NCBI GenBank assembly: GCA_036380925.1
Contig: DASVDW010000226.1
Coordinates: 1-12,311, forward strand
Direction of reading: 5' to 3'
DNA length: 12,311 bases
Source: JAICLV01 sp036380925
GTDB taxonomy: Bacteria; Actinomycetota; Actinomycetes; Acidothermales; Acidothermaceae
The position numbers were made by a program, and so were the translations under genes. Below are positions 5,971-11,919 of this stretch, piece after piece (position 1 is the first letter of the stretch; every line of letters starts with the position of its first letter). The notes beneath the pieces were generated by a model, which did not search any database, was not told the origin of the DNA, and saw nothing but the letters and a program-made list of their open reading frames with translations.

Positions 5971-6570
5971 CTACGGGATATCAACGAAAACGATCTCGCG
6001 GCTGCTCTGCTCCCCGAATGTGACACCGTGCTCTGCCGCTTGGCGCCGACGCTTGGCGCCCTCCTCGGCTGCGGCGTCCCTAGCCCCGCTGTCACGCCAC
6101 ACAGTCCCGACGACGCCTTCACCAGACTCGCGATCGATCATGTGTCGCAGGGCCAGGAATCCCGGCTGAGCCTTCATATGAGGGACGACCTCGCTCTTGA
6201 AGTACGCAAGGTTGTCGTCGACGGTTGCCGGGTCCATGCTGACTCGCCGCACCAAGAGCGCGGCGCCTGGGGAGGGCGGGGCGACGACCTCGGAAACGGC
6301 CTGCTCGTAGTACTCAACGGAGATACGCCCGCCGATGAGTCGCAGCGCCTCCTCGCGGGCCTTGGCCAGCGTGCCTTCGCTGGCTTCTCGATCGGCCTCA
6401 GCGTCCCAAACGGTCAGAACGGAGAACACCTCTTCGGACCGGTCAACGCTCGCGGTGGCGCCACGAAATCCCTTCTGCTGCCGCAAGAGCGGGCCGACTG
6501 TCTCACGCATGTATCGGATGCCATTATCGAGGTTGCGGAATCCGGTGAAGTTCACGATGCGAGTGAACAT
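5971..6570 (-). CDS. Two-domain ABM-like (dimeric alpha-beta barrel) protein
   Basis: A 199-residue soluble protein built from two similar halves, about 3-90 and 103-198. Each starts with a beta strand (TRIVNFTGF; ALLVRRVSM), then a helix leading to a V-x-P motif (YMRETVGPLLRQQKGFRGA; YFKSEVVPHMKAQPGFLAL), then strands ending in a conserved Trp (SVLTVWDAEAD; VVGTVWRDSG). This is the layout of ABM/dimeric alpha-beta barrel proteins, which include small monooxygenases and haem-degrading enzymes. No specific activity can be assigned, and a purely structural or stress role is possible. The ATG at 6570 has a near-perfect AAAGGAGG site 5 nt upstream, so the 57-residue extension in the same frame is rejected. 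It is transcribed alone from the promoter at 6600-6629, which carries a palindrome. Confidence 0.82.
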   Translation of the reverse strand: MFTRIVNFTGFRNLDNGIRYMRETVGPLLRQQKGFRGATASVDRSEEVFSVLTVWDAEADREASEGTLAKAREEALRLIGGRISVEYYEQAVSEVVAPPSPGAALLVRRVSMDPATVDDNLAYFKSEVVPHMKAQPGFLALRHMIDRESGEGVVGTVWRDSGARDAAAEEGAKRRRQAAEHGVTFGEQSSREIVFVDIP

Positions 6571-6599
6571 GGTTCCTCCTTTCGGAGCCGATAGCGCGG

Positions 6600-6629
6600 A
6601 CGCTAGTCCTGCCCGAACGGGCCCGTCAC
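6600..6629 (-). promoter_or_regulatory. Promoter with palindromic operator in spacer
   Basis: Minus-strand GTGACG (6629-6624), an 18-nt spacer, and TAGCGT (6605-6600) make a plausible SigA-type promoter for the gene starting at 6570. The palindrome GCCCG-AA-CGGGC occupies 6611-6622, inside the spacer between the two hexamers, where a bound regulator would block or realign polymerase. The binding protein is unknown. Confidence 0.45.
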
Positions 6630-6658
6630 TTGCGCCGGGGACCCAGTTTTGTAACCGC

Positions 6659-6769
6659 TCACGCCGTCGCCATTTCTTGGGTGGTCGGCCACTCTTCCCG
6701 GCGGCGCAGAACGTGCAGGTCGGAGTCGCACACGCCAGCATTTGCGATCTTCACTAGGACCTGCAGATC
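6659..6769 (-). pseudogene. Fragment of zinc-dependent alcohol dehydrogenase
   Basis: A 36-codon minus-strand frame begins DLQVLVKIANAG and continues VCDSDLHVLRRREEW. This matches the start of the GroES-like domain of medium-chain zinc alcohol dehydrogenases (VLVKI.A.GVC.SDLHVLRGE.P), including the catalytic-zinc Cys and the Asp after it. After EEWP the similarity ends, with a TGA at 6659-6661; the expected GHE motif and the Rossmann domain are absent. There is no convincing start codon or ribosome-binding site. It is a non-functional leftover of a gene of about 350 codons, lying upstream of the ABM-like gene on the same strand. The rest of 6571-6888 contains only that gene's promoter. Confidence 0.65.
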
Positions 6770-6888
6770 GGGATTCGTTTGGGGTAGTCCGGGCACGTAG
6801 CGTCGACACCGGACGGTCTCACGATCGACCGGGAAGCCCGCGGTAGTCGCTTCGCACGCTCCCCTGAACGCGAGCGCAGGAGGTGGCG

Positions 6889-7086
6889 ATGCCTGACACG
6901 TGCACGCATCTCGACACAGTCACGGAGGTGACGCCGTCCAGTGTCGGCTGCGAGGACTGCCTGCGCGCCGGCGAGCGGTGGGTGCATCTTCGGCTGTGCA
7001 TGCGTTGCGGGCACGTCGGCTGCTGTGACAGCTCACCGAACCGACATGCCACCGCTCACTGGGACACCATCGAGACCATCCGTTGA
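6889..7086 (+). CDS. UBP-type zinc finger protein, C-terminally frameshifted
   Basis: The 65-residue frame carries an almost complete zinc finger of the ubiquitin-hydrolase (ZnF-UBP) type: CTHL at the start, GCEDCLRAGERWVHLRLC, then MRCGHVGCCDSS, and NRHATAHW. The Cys and His ligands are all in place. In bacteria these are stand-alone proteins of about 90-100 residues; binding to small-protein or peptide C-termini is known for the eukaryotic domain, but the bacterial role is unclear. The ATG at 6889 has AGGAGG 5 nt upstream; the GTG at 6883 overlaps it and is rejected. The frame ends early in ETIR-TGA. The family's usual ending follows directly in another frame (7080-7184), so a short insertion or deletion near 7065-7080 has truncated the protein, unless it is a sequencing error. 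The zinc-binding core may still fold. Confidence 0.85.
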   Translation: MPDTCTHLDTVTEVTPSSVGCEDCLRAGERWVHLRLCMRCGHVGCCDSSPNRHATAHWDTIETIR

Positions 7087-7184
7087 TCCGCTCCTACGAG
7101 CCGGGCGAGGACTGGTGGTGGTGCTATCTCGCTGACCTGCTCTTCGAGGTCGCCGACGCCCCACCCGCCCCGTCTCACCCCTGA
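7080..7184 (+). pseudogene. Displaced C-terminal part of the UBP zinc finger gene
   Basis: This 34-codon stretch reads PLIRSYEPGEDWWWCYLADL, then LFEVADAPPAPSHP and TGA. It is the normal ending of bacterial UBP zinc-finger proteins (HP.IRSYEPGEDW.WCY.D...FE) but lies in frame 3 while the upstream part is in frame 1. It has no start codon or ribosome-binding site of its own. Its last 10 nt overlap the end of the convergent hydrolase gene. The sequence just before it (ACCATC-GAG-ACCATC) looks like a short duplication that may have caused the shift. Confidence 0.75.
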
Positions 7185-7975
7185 GTGCGAAGCCCCAAGG
7201 CGCCTGACCACGGTCGCGAGAACCCTGCGTCCTTGCGACCCAGGTGTCGGGCAAAGAAGCGGGTGTCGACCCGCTCCACAGGCACGGTGAAGTGGCTCCC
7301 TGGGAAGGCGTGCAGGGTCTTGTCCGGCGAGCCGAACTCGTCGAACAACGCCAGGCCCGACTCTCGATCGATCTCGGCGTCGTTCCAGGGCAGCAGGAAC
7401 TCGATCGGGATCGTGACCTTCCGCGCGGCCCGGGTGATGGCGTCGTAGACGAACACGCCGCCGAAGATCGCTGCGATGACGCGAGTGTCAGCCGCGACCA
7501 GCGGTATCCCGATCGCGCTCGCGAGGGTCATGCCGGAGTACCCGATCGGCGCGTCCGGCCCGATCTCAGGGAGTTCCTGGAGCGCGTCGATCGTCGCCCG
7601 CCACTCGGGCACCGCTCGGTCGGCCAGCGATCCGTTGTACTCGGCGATGGTCGCCGCCATCGACCGGCCCGCCGCCCGCTCCGCCAACATCGAATCGACC
7701 CAGCGTTGGTCCTCGGCTGACCGCGGCCGCTCGCCGTGCCCAGGGGCGTCGATGGCGGCGACGGCGAAACCGTCGCGGAGCACCGCATCGCGCGCGCGGC
7801 CGACCAGTCCGGGAGACCGCTTGTGAAGACCCCCGCCGTGTCCCATCAGCACGAGCGGCGTTCCCGGCGATGCGGATGCGGGTGACCACAGCACGCCGGG
7901 GACGTCGCCGACCCGGAAATCGCGTTCGACCACGCCGTCGGAGCTGGACTCCGCGGTGAAGAGTGAAGTGCGCAT
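7175..7975 (-). CDS. Alpha/beta hydrolase (dienelactone-hydrolase-like esterase)
   Basis: A 266-residue cytoplasmic alpha/beta hydrolase without signal peptide. LVLMGHGGG (His46-Gly49) is the oxyanion-hole loop, AAIDAPGHGE follows strand 4, and IGYSGMT places the nucleophile Ser147 in a G-x-S-x-M elbow in place of the commoner G-x-S-x-G. Asp199 in LLPWNDAEID and His228 in AFPGSHFTVP complete the triad. The region 85-125 forms a helical cap. The substrate is probably an ester or lactone, and thioesterase or dipeptidyl-type activity cannot be excluded. The ATG at 7975 was chosen because GAGAAAGG lies 8 nt upstream; the start 12 codons earlier (8011) lacks a site. Upstream are a hairpin covering that ribosome-binding site and a 19-codon ORF, pointing to translational control. 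Confidence 0.88.
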   Translation of the reverse strand: MRTSLFTAESSSDGVVERDFRVGDVPGVLWSPASASPGTPLVLMGHGGGLHKRSPGLVGRARDAVLRDGFAVAAIDAPGHGERPRSAEDQRWVDSMLAERAAGRSMAATIAEYNGSLADRAVPEWRATIDALQELPEIGPDAPIGYSGMTLASAIGIPLVAADTRVIAAIFGGVFVYDAITRAARKVTIPIEFLLPWNDAEIDRESGLALFDEFGSPDKTLHAFPGSHFTVPVERVDTRFFARHLGRKDAGFSRPWSGALGLRTQG

Positions 7976-7980
7976 TGGCT

Positions 7981-8011
7981 GTGCCTTTCTCGAAGAATTC
8001 GTGAGAGGCAC
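7981..8011 (-). promoter_or_regulatory. Hairpin that would sequester the hydrolase ribosome-binding site
   Basis: In the minus-strand transcript GTGCCTCTC (8011-8003) can pair with GAGAAAGGCAC (7991-7981) as a 5-bp and a 4-bp helix separated by a 2-nt bulge, around an 11-nt loop. The 3' arm contains GAGAAAGG, the only candidate Shine-Dalgarno sequence of the hydrolase. The stop of the upstream ORF is 12 nt before the 5' arm, so a ribosome ending there could partly open the stem. This is inferred from pairing only. Confidence 0.4.
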
Positions 8012-8023
8012 TCCCTGCGACGG

Positions 8024-8083
8024 TTAGGCGCGTCGCGAGATCGTGAATTCCGAAGGGAGCACCCACGGGGACACCTTGCACAT
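8024..8083 (-). CDS. Upstream ORF / leader peptide, 19 codons
   Basis: A short frame encodes MCKVSPWVLPSEFTISRRA and stops with TAA. It is preceded, 5 nt before the ATG, by AGGAGGTGA (8097-8089), a perfect 9-nt match to the anti-Shine-Dalgarno end of 16S rRNA and the strongest such site in the window. It lies 48 nt upstream of the hydrolase start on the same strand. The peptide has one Cys right after Met and one Trp, no repeated codon tract, and no homology I recognise. A regulatory leader controlling hydrolase translation or transcription is more likely than a functional peptide. That it is translated is well supported by the ribosome-binding site; its role is inference. Confidence 0.55.
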   Translation of the reverse strand: MCKVSPWVLPSEFTISRRA

Positions 8084-8291
8084 GGGTCTCACCTCCTAGG
8101 TCGCGTCACGAACCAGCGAAAGCGTAACCGCGCGCGGCGAGAGATGCGAGGCGATTATTGGCCGGCGGGTGACGGCGCGGGAAGTCAGACACGCCTAGGT
8201 GCCAGCCCGATTGATTGGACGACGGGTGAGTGTCACTGCGCGACAGCAACGTCAAGACTGGCCGCTGGACAGCTTGTCGTCCGGGCTCGGC

Positions 8292-8297
8292 TACGGT
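8292..8297 (+). promoter_or_regulatory. -10 box for leaderless MTHFR-like gene
   Basis: TACGGT fits TANNNT and ends 7 nt before the ATG at 8305, the classic leaderless spacing. No -35 of good quality is visible at 17-18 nt. The rest of the 8098-8304 interval carries nothing else I can support. Confidence 0.55.
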
Positions 8298-8304
8298 CCT
8301 CTCC

Positions 8305-9225
8305 ATGGATCTAGTGCGCCGCATCGACCGCCGCACCGGTGAGTTCCTGCTGTTTGCGCTGACACCACCGCGCGCGGCGACGCCGCGCGATCGCGTGCGA
8401 CAAATCGCCGATGCCACCATCGCCCGCTTGCGACCGCTGGATCTCGACGGCCTGATCCTCTACGACATCGATGACGAAGCCTCGCGGAACCCGGCAAAGC
8501 GGCCGTTCCCTTTCTCGCCGACACTCGACCCCGCCGACTATCTCGCGCACCACTTCACGAGTTGGCCGACGCCGGTCATCATCTACCGCGCGGTCGGCAA
8601 GTATGCGCCGTCCGACTTGCGGACATGGCTCGGCGCACAGGACCCCGCACGCGTGATGTCGGTTCTCGTCGGAGCTGCCTCCAGCAAAGCCGACGGCATG
8701 ACGTCGCTCACGCAAGCTCAAGCGTTGCGGCGTGAAGCGAACCCCGAACTGTCAGTCGGCGGCGTTGCGATTCCCGAGCGCCACAGCCGTCGCTATGACG
8801 AACACCTGCGTCTGCTGAGGAAACAGGACGATGGCTGCCGATTCTTCGTGACCCAAGTCGTTTACGACGTCAACGCAGCCAAGAACCTCGTCTCGGACTA
8901 CCACTACGAGTGCGCCGCGCGCGGCCGAACGCCCGCTCCGATCGTGTTCACATTTTCAGTGTGTGGCTCGATGCGAACGCTCGATTTCCTGCGTTGGCTC
9001 GGCGTCGACGTGCCGCGCTGGATCGAGAACGACCTCAGGCACGCGACCGACACGCTCGAAGCGTCGTATCAGCTGGCCGTGACCACGGCCACCGAGCTCA
9101 TGACCTACTGCCGCGCGCTCGGCGTCCCATTCGGCGTCAACGTCGAAAGCGTGTCGATCAGGCGGGAGGAGATCGAGGCGTCGGTGCGACTCGCACGGTG
9201 CCTTAGGACACAGATCAAAAGCTGA
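8305..9225 (+). CDS. Methylenetetrahydrofolate reductase-like protein, non-canonical
   Basis: A 306-residue TIM-barrel protein related to 5,10-methylenetetrahydrofolate reductase, which makes 5-methyl-THF for methionine synthesis. Family-like segments in order: EFLLFALTPPRA at 13-24, GLILYDIDDEA, PVIIYRAVGK, SVGGVAIPERH, and GCRFFVTQVVYD, then a helical C-terminal part. In E. coli MetF the first segment is SFEFFPPR with the catalytic Glu; here Ala18 stands in that place. It belongs with short, divergent MTHFR-like proteins of actinobacteria, some of which have been reported to act in folate metabolism; substrate and flavin use here are unproven. The ATG at 8305 follows a -10 box by 7 nt and begins MDLVRRIDRR; the GTG at 8230 gives a 25-residue extension without family similarity. 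It is divergent from the hydrolase leader and stands alone, followed by a hairpin. Confidence 0.8.
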   Translation: MDLVRRIDRRTGEFLLFALTPPRAATPRDRVRQIADATIARLRPLDLDGLILYDIDDEASRNPAKRPFPFSPTLDPADYLAHHFTSWPTPVIIYRAVGKYAPSDLRTWLGAQDPARVMSVLVGAASSKADGMTSLTQAQALRREANPELSVGGVAIPERHSRRYDEHLRLLRKQDDGCRFFVTQVVYDVNAAKNLVSDYHYECAARGRTPAPIVFTFSVCGSMRTLDFLRWLGVDVPRWIENDLRHATDTLEASYQLAVTTATELMTYCRALGVPFGVNVESVSIRREEIEASVRLARCLRTQIKS

Positions 9226-9338
9226 GGTTGCGGGCGACGAAGCGAGCGGCGGAGTGATCCCGGCTCACGACCGCGTGCGAATCGGCCCGGCGCGCATGCC
9301 GTCTGTTGTCGGCAGCCGGGTCGAGCCGAAGAGTGTGG

Positions 9339-9364
9339 CTAGGCCCACCCAACGGTGGGTCTAG
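9339..9364 (+). terminator. 11-bp hairpin between MTHFR-like and membrane protein genes
   Basis: CTAGGCCCACC (9339-9349) pairs with GGTGGGTCTAG (9354-9364) through 11 bp, one a G-T pair, with a CAAC tetraloop. It lies 113 nt after the MTHFR-like stop and 76 nt before the next start, with no T-run. It could end the upstream transcript or sit in the leader of the downstream gene; the former is preferred. Confidence 0.5.
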
Positions 9365-9440
9365 GCGGCTATGGGCGACGTCTGTTCGTTTCTAGCGTCG
9401 TTGACGACAAACAGTGACGAGCTTGAGGACGGATCCATCC

Positions 9441-9881
9441 ATGTCTAACTCGACCAACATCTCAGCTGAAATCGCTCGGCCGTCGGACGCCCGGGTGGCG
9501 CGCGACTTCGACCTCGCCAAGAAGCTCATCGGCATTTACGGCGTGGCCGCGGCAAGCCTGTTGGGAACCCTGGTGGTCATCGCGGTCGCCGGCGGTGAGC
9601 CGAGCGTGTTCATGTGGGTGCGCGCGTCGATCCTGCTCGCGATGACGCCGTTGCTCTCCGCGCTCGCGCTGCGCGCTGAGCGGGGACGAACCTCCGCGTT
9701 GCAGCGGCTGCGGCTGTTGGCAACGGCGCTGCCGGTCGCGATCATCGGCGTCGATCTCATTCCCGGCGTCTGCCCGACCTGGTACGCCGCGTTGCAGGCG
9801 GTGTCGGCGCTAGCACTCGCCCCGATCGGGTTCCTCACGCGTCGGCCCGAGATCCGCGCCGCATTCGCTCATCAGTCGTGA
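9441..9881 (+). CDS. Four-helix integral membrane protein of unknown function
   Basis: A 146-residue protein with four predicted membrane helices near 29-50, 58-78, 91-108 and 113-133. A charged loop (RAERGRTSALQRLR, 78-91) separates helices 2 and 3, and both termini are probably cytoplasmic. No signal peptide, enzyme motif or metal site is seen, and I do not recognise the family. It is followed by the sensor kinase after 78 nt without a terminator, so it is probably part of the same operon and could modulate or be sensed by the kinase; this is inference from position. The ATG at 9441 is preferred over the GTG at 9414 because GAGGACGG lies upstream of it at somewhat long spacing; both starts are possible. 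A TAGCGT at 9393-9398 may be its -10 box. Confidence 0.7.
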   Translation: MSNSTNISAEIARPSDARVARDFDLAKKLIGIYGVAAASLLGTLVVIAVAGGEPSVFMWVRASILLAMTPLLSALALRAERGRTSALQRLRLLATALPVAIIGVDLIPGVCPTWYAALQAVSALALAPIGFLTRRPEIRAAFAHQS

Positions 9882-9959
9882 CTCGGACGAGCAGCTGACA
9901 AGGATGCGAGCATGGCACCCGATCAGCCAGACCGAACGACGCCGGAAGGAGGTGGGTGA

Positions 9960-11228
9960 ATGGGGTCAGCCTGGTCGTCGCCGGCCGCCATTGGTCGAGG
10001 CCTGTGGCGCTCAGTTGTCTACGCCGGGGCGGGATTGATCGTTCCGGCGTCCAGCGCGCTGCTGCCGGTGGCCGCGTGGCTCGGCGTCAACGGCGACCCG
10101 TGGTCGTGGGTGAACCCGTGGTCATGGGTCGCGATTGCGATCATGATCACGATCATGACACTGGTTCTCGCCCACCCGGTGGCCAAGATCTACCGCTGGC
10201 TGCTGCGCCGGTGGAGTGCGATCACCATCGACGCTGGCCAGCGCGTCCACCCGGAACCAGTGCTGGTCTCCACGGGGTATTGGTGGAACGGCTACTCCTA
10301 CGAGCGAAGTCGTCGAGACGCCGAGTTCGATCTGCGCTGGCGCAGAGTCACCGAGCCAGCCTTTTGGCGTGAGGTGCGCTGGGTGCTTGTCGCCGGGTTG
10401 GTCATCGGCCCGCTCTGTTCGGCGCCCTTGGTGGCACTCATCGGAGCCGGGCTTGCGTTCACACACCCGTCGCTGGCGGCGATCGTGCTCGGCCTCGTGC
10501 TGCTCGTGGCGGCCGCGGGCGCCGCACCCTTGACGTGGCGTGCGGTTGCGCCACTTGCCCGAAGGTGGCTGCAAGCTTCCCACGTTGCGGCGGAGCGGAT
10601 CCCGGAGCTCGAAAGGCAGCGGGCGGAGATGCTCGCCACGCATGACGCCGAGATCCGTCGCATCGAACGCGACCTGCACGACGGCGCCCAAGCTCGGCTT
10701 GTCGCCGTTGGGCTCGACCTCGCTACGGCCGAACGGCTGATGCGTGACGACCCGGACCAGGCGCTTGCGCTGCTGCAGGCAGCCCGGCGGGGCACCTCCG
10801 CCTCGTTGGCCGAGCTGCGTGAACTGGTCCGCGGGGTCTATCCAGCCGTGTTGATCGAGCGTGGGGCGGTCGACGCGATCCGAGCGTTCGCCGTTGACAG
10901 CCCGGCCGAGGTGCACGTCGACGCTCCCGACCGATTCCGGTTACCCAGCCCGATCGAGGCGGCGCTCTACTTCGGGGTCGCGGAATTGATCACCAACGCG
11001 GTCAAGCACGCACCCAACGCGCGCATCGACGTTGTGCTTCGCTCCACAGAAGGCGGAATCGAGGCGATCGTCCGTGACGACGGCCCAGGAGGCGCCACCG
11101 TCGGCGCAAGCGGAGGGCTCGCCGGAATTCGACGGCGCCTCGCGTCGTTCGACTCGACTCTGAACATCACGAGCCCCCCAGGGGGGCCGACCGAAGCGAC
11201 GATATGGGCGCCATGCGAATCGTCATAG
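9960..11228 (+). CDS. Sensor histidine kinase, NarL/HisKA_3 family
   Basis: A 422-residue membrane-bound kinase of the NarL/DegS type. Membrane helices lie near 15-42, 55-72, 140-165 and 170-190. Between them a soluble segment has TGYWWNGYSYERSRRDAEFD and FWREVRW, the pattern I associate with the actinobacterial Sensor domain (PF13796). Residues 205-230 form a coiled coil leading to the dimerisation motif RRIERDLHDGAQARL with phosphoacceptor His240. The ATPase domain has the N box ELITNAVKHA (Asn346), DDGPGG (373-378) and GLAGIRRRL. All catalytic motifs are intact. The ATG at 9960 follows GGAAGGAGGTG by 6 nt. The 3' end overlaps the response regulator by 16 nt, so the two are translated together. 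The stimulus is unknown; transmembrane sensing of the envelope or of the upstream membrane protein is plausible. Confidence 0.93.
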   Translation: MGSAWSSPAAIGRGLWRSVVYAGAGLIVPASSALLPVAAWLGVNGDPWSWVNPWSWVAIAIMITIMTLVLAHPVAKIYRWLLRRWSAITIDAGQRVHPEPVLVSTGYWWNGYSYERSRRDAEFDLRWRRVTEPAFWREVRWVLVAGLVIGPLCSAPLVALIGAGLAFTHPSLAAIVLGLVLLVAAAGAAPLTWRAVAPLARRWLQASHVAAERIPELERQRAEMLATHDAEIRRIERDLHDGAQARLVAVGLDLATAERLMRDDPDQALALLQAARRGTSASLAELRELVRGVYPAVLIERGAVDAIRAFAVDSPAEVHVDAPDRFRLPSPIEAALYFGVAELITNAVKHAPNARIDVVLRSTEGGIEAIVRDDGPGGATVGASGGLAGIRRRLASFDSTLNITSPPGGPTEATIWAPCESS

Positions 11229-11875
11229 CTGAAGACCTCTACCTGCTGCGCGACGGCCTGGTCCGACTGCTCGAGGCCTACGGACACGAGATCGTGGCCG
11301 TGGCGACGACCGGGCCAGAAACCCTCGCCGCACTCCTGACCCACACCCCCGACGTCGCCGTGATCGACGTGCGGATGCCACCCACCAACACCGATGAAGG
11401 ACTCACGGCCGCGCTCGCCGCGCGCCAGCGCCGCCCCGGCCTGCCAGTCCTGATCCTGTCGCAACATGTCGAGCAGCTCTACGCCCGCGAACTGCTCGCC
11501 GACGGGAACGGCGGAGTCGGCTACCTCCTGAAAGACAGCGTTTTCGAAGCCGAGCAGTTCATCGACAGTCTTCAGCGGGTGGCCGATGGCGGCACCGCCA
11601 TCGACCCCGCCGTGGTCACCCGCCTACTCGGCCGCCCCGCCACCTCGTCACGGCTTGCCGTCCTCACCGAACGCGAGCGTGAAGTCCTCGCCTTAATGGC
11701 CGAAGGCCTCTCCAACAGCGCGATCGCCAACAGGTTGTTCCTCAGCGAGAGCGCCATCAGCAAATACACCACGACCTCGTTCGACAAGCTCGGCATCACC
11801 GACGACAGCACAACCAATCGGCGAGTGCTCGCGGTGCTCGCCTACATCAACGACGCACCCGCATCGCCAACCTGA
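11213..11875 (+). CDS. Response regulator, NarL/LuxR family
   Basis: A 220-residue DNA-binding partner of the sensor kinase. The receiver domain (1-120) has the acidic pocket Glu7-Asp8 in VIAEDLYLL, the phosphorylation site Asp52 in VAVIDVRMPP, Ser83 and Lys107 in GYLLKDSV. The C-terminal LuxR-type helix-turn-helix (148-212) begins LTEREREVLALMAEGLSN, followed by AIANRLFLSESAISKY. The recognition helix differs from the usual V-x-K-H-I-x-x-I-F-x-K-L (here ISKYTTTSFDKL), so target sites may be unusual. The ATG at 11213 begins MRIVIAED; the ATG at 11204 adds three residues and cannot be excluded. Translation is coupled to the kinase through the 16-nt overlap. Targets are unknown; autoregulation and control of the membrane protein at 9441 are reasonable guesses. 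Confidence 0.93.
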   Translation: MRIVIAEDLYLLRDGLVRLLEAYGHEIVAVATTGPETLAALLTHTPDVAVIDVRMPPTNTDEGLTAALAARQRRPGLPVLILSQHVEQLYARELLADGNGGVGYLLKDSVFEAEQFIDSLQRVADGGTAIDPAVVTRLLGRPATSSRLAVLTEREREVLALMAEGLSNSAIANRLFLSESAISKYTTTSFDKLGITDDSTTNRRVLAVLAYINDAPASPT

Positions 11876-11919
11876 ACCGTGGAACTCGCACCGTGCAACG
11901 GCAACGTCAATAGACGGAT

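Noticed and set aside
6571..6741. N-terminal extension of the ABM-like gene (frame with CATPTCTFCAAGKSG)
   Set aside because: The Cys pattern is tempting, but the near-perfect Shine-Dalgarno before the ATG at 6570, the start of the fold there, and the alcohol-dehydrogenase fragment in another frame of the same DNA argue against it.
9912..9959. 15-codon ORF abutting the sensor kinase start
   Set aside because: It begins ATGGCACCC and its TGA directly precedes the kinase ATG, but it has only a weak upstream site and its 3' part is the kinase ribosome-binding site.
10141..10158. Perfect inverted repeat TCATGATC-AC-GATCATGA
   Set aside because: It lies inside a membrane-helix coding segment of the kinase (repeated Ile/Met/Thr codons), so codon content explains it; there is no sign of a regulatory role.
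10122..10916. A 264-codon minus-strand open frame
   Set aside because: Antisense to the sensor kinase and rich in Arg, Pro and Gln as expected for a shadow frame; no domain or ribosome-binding site.
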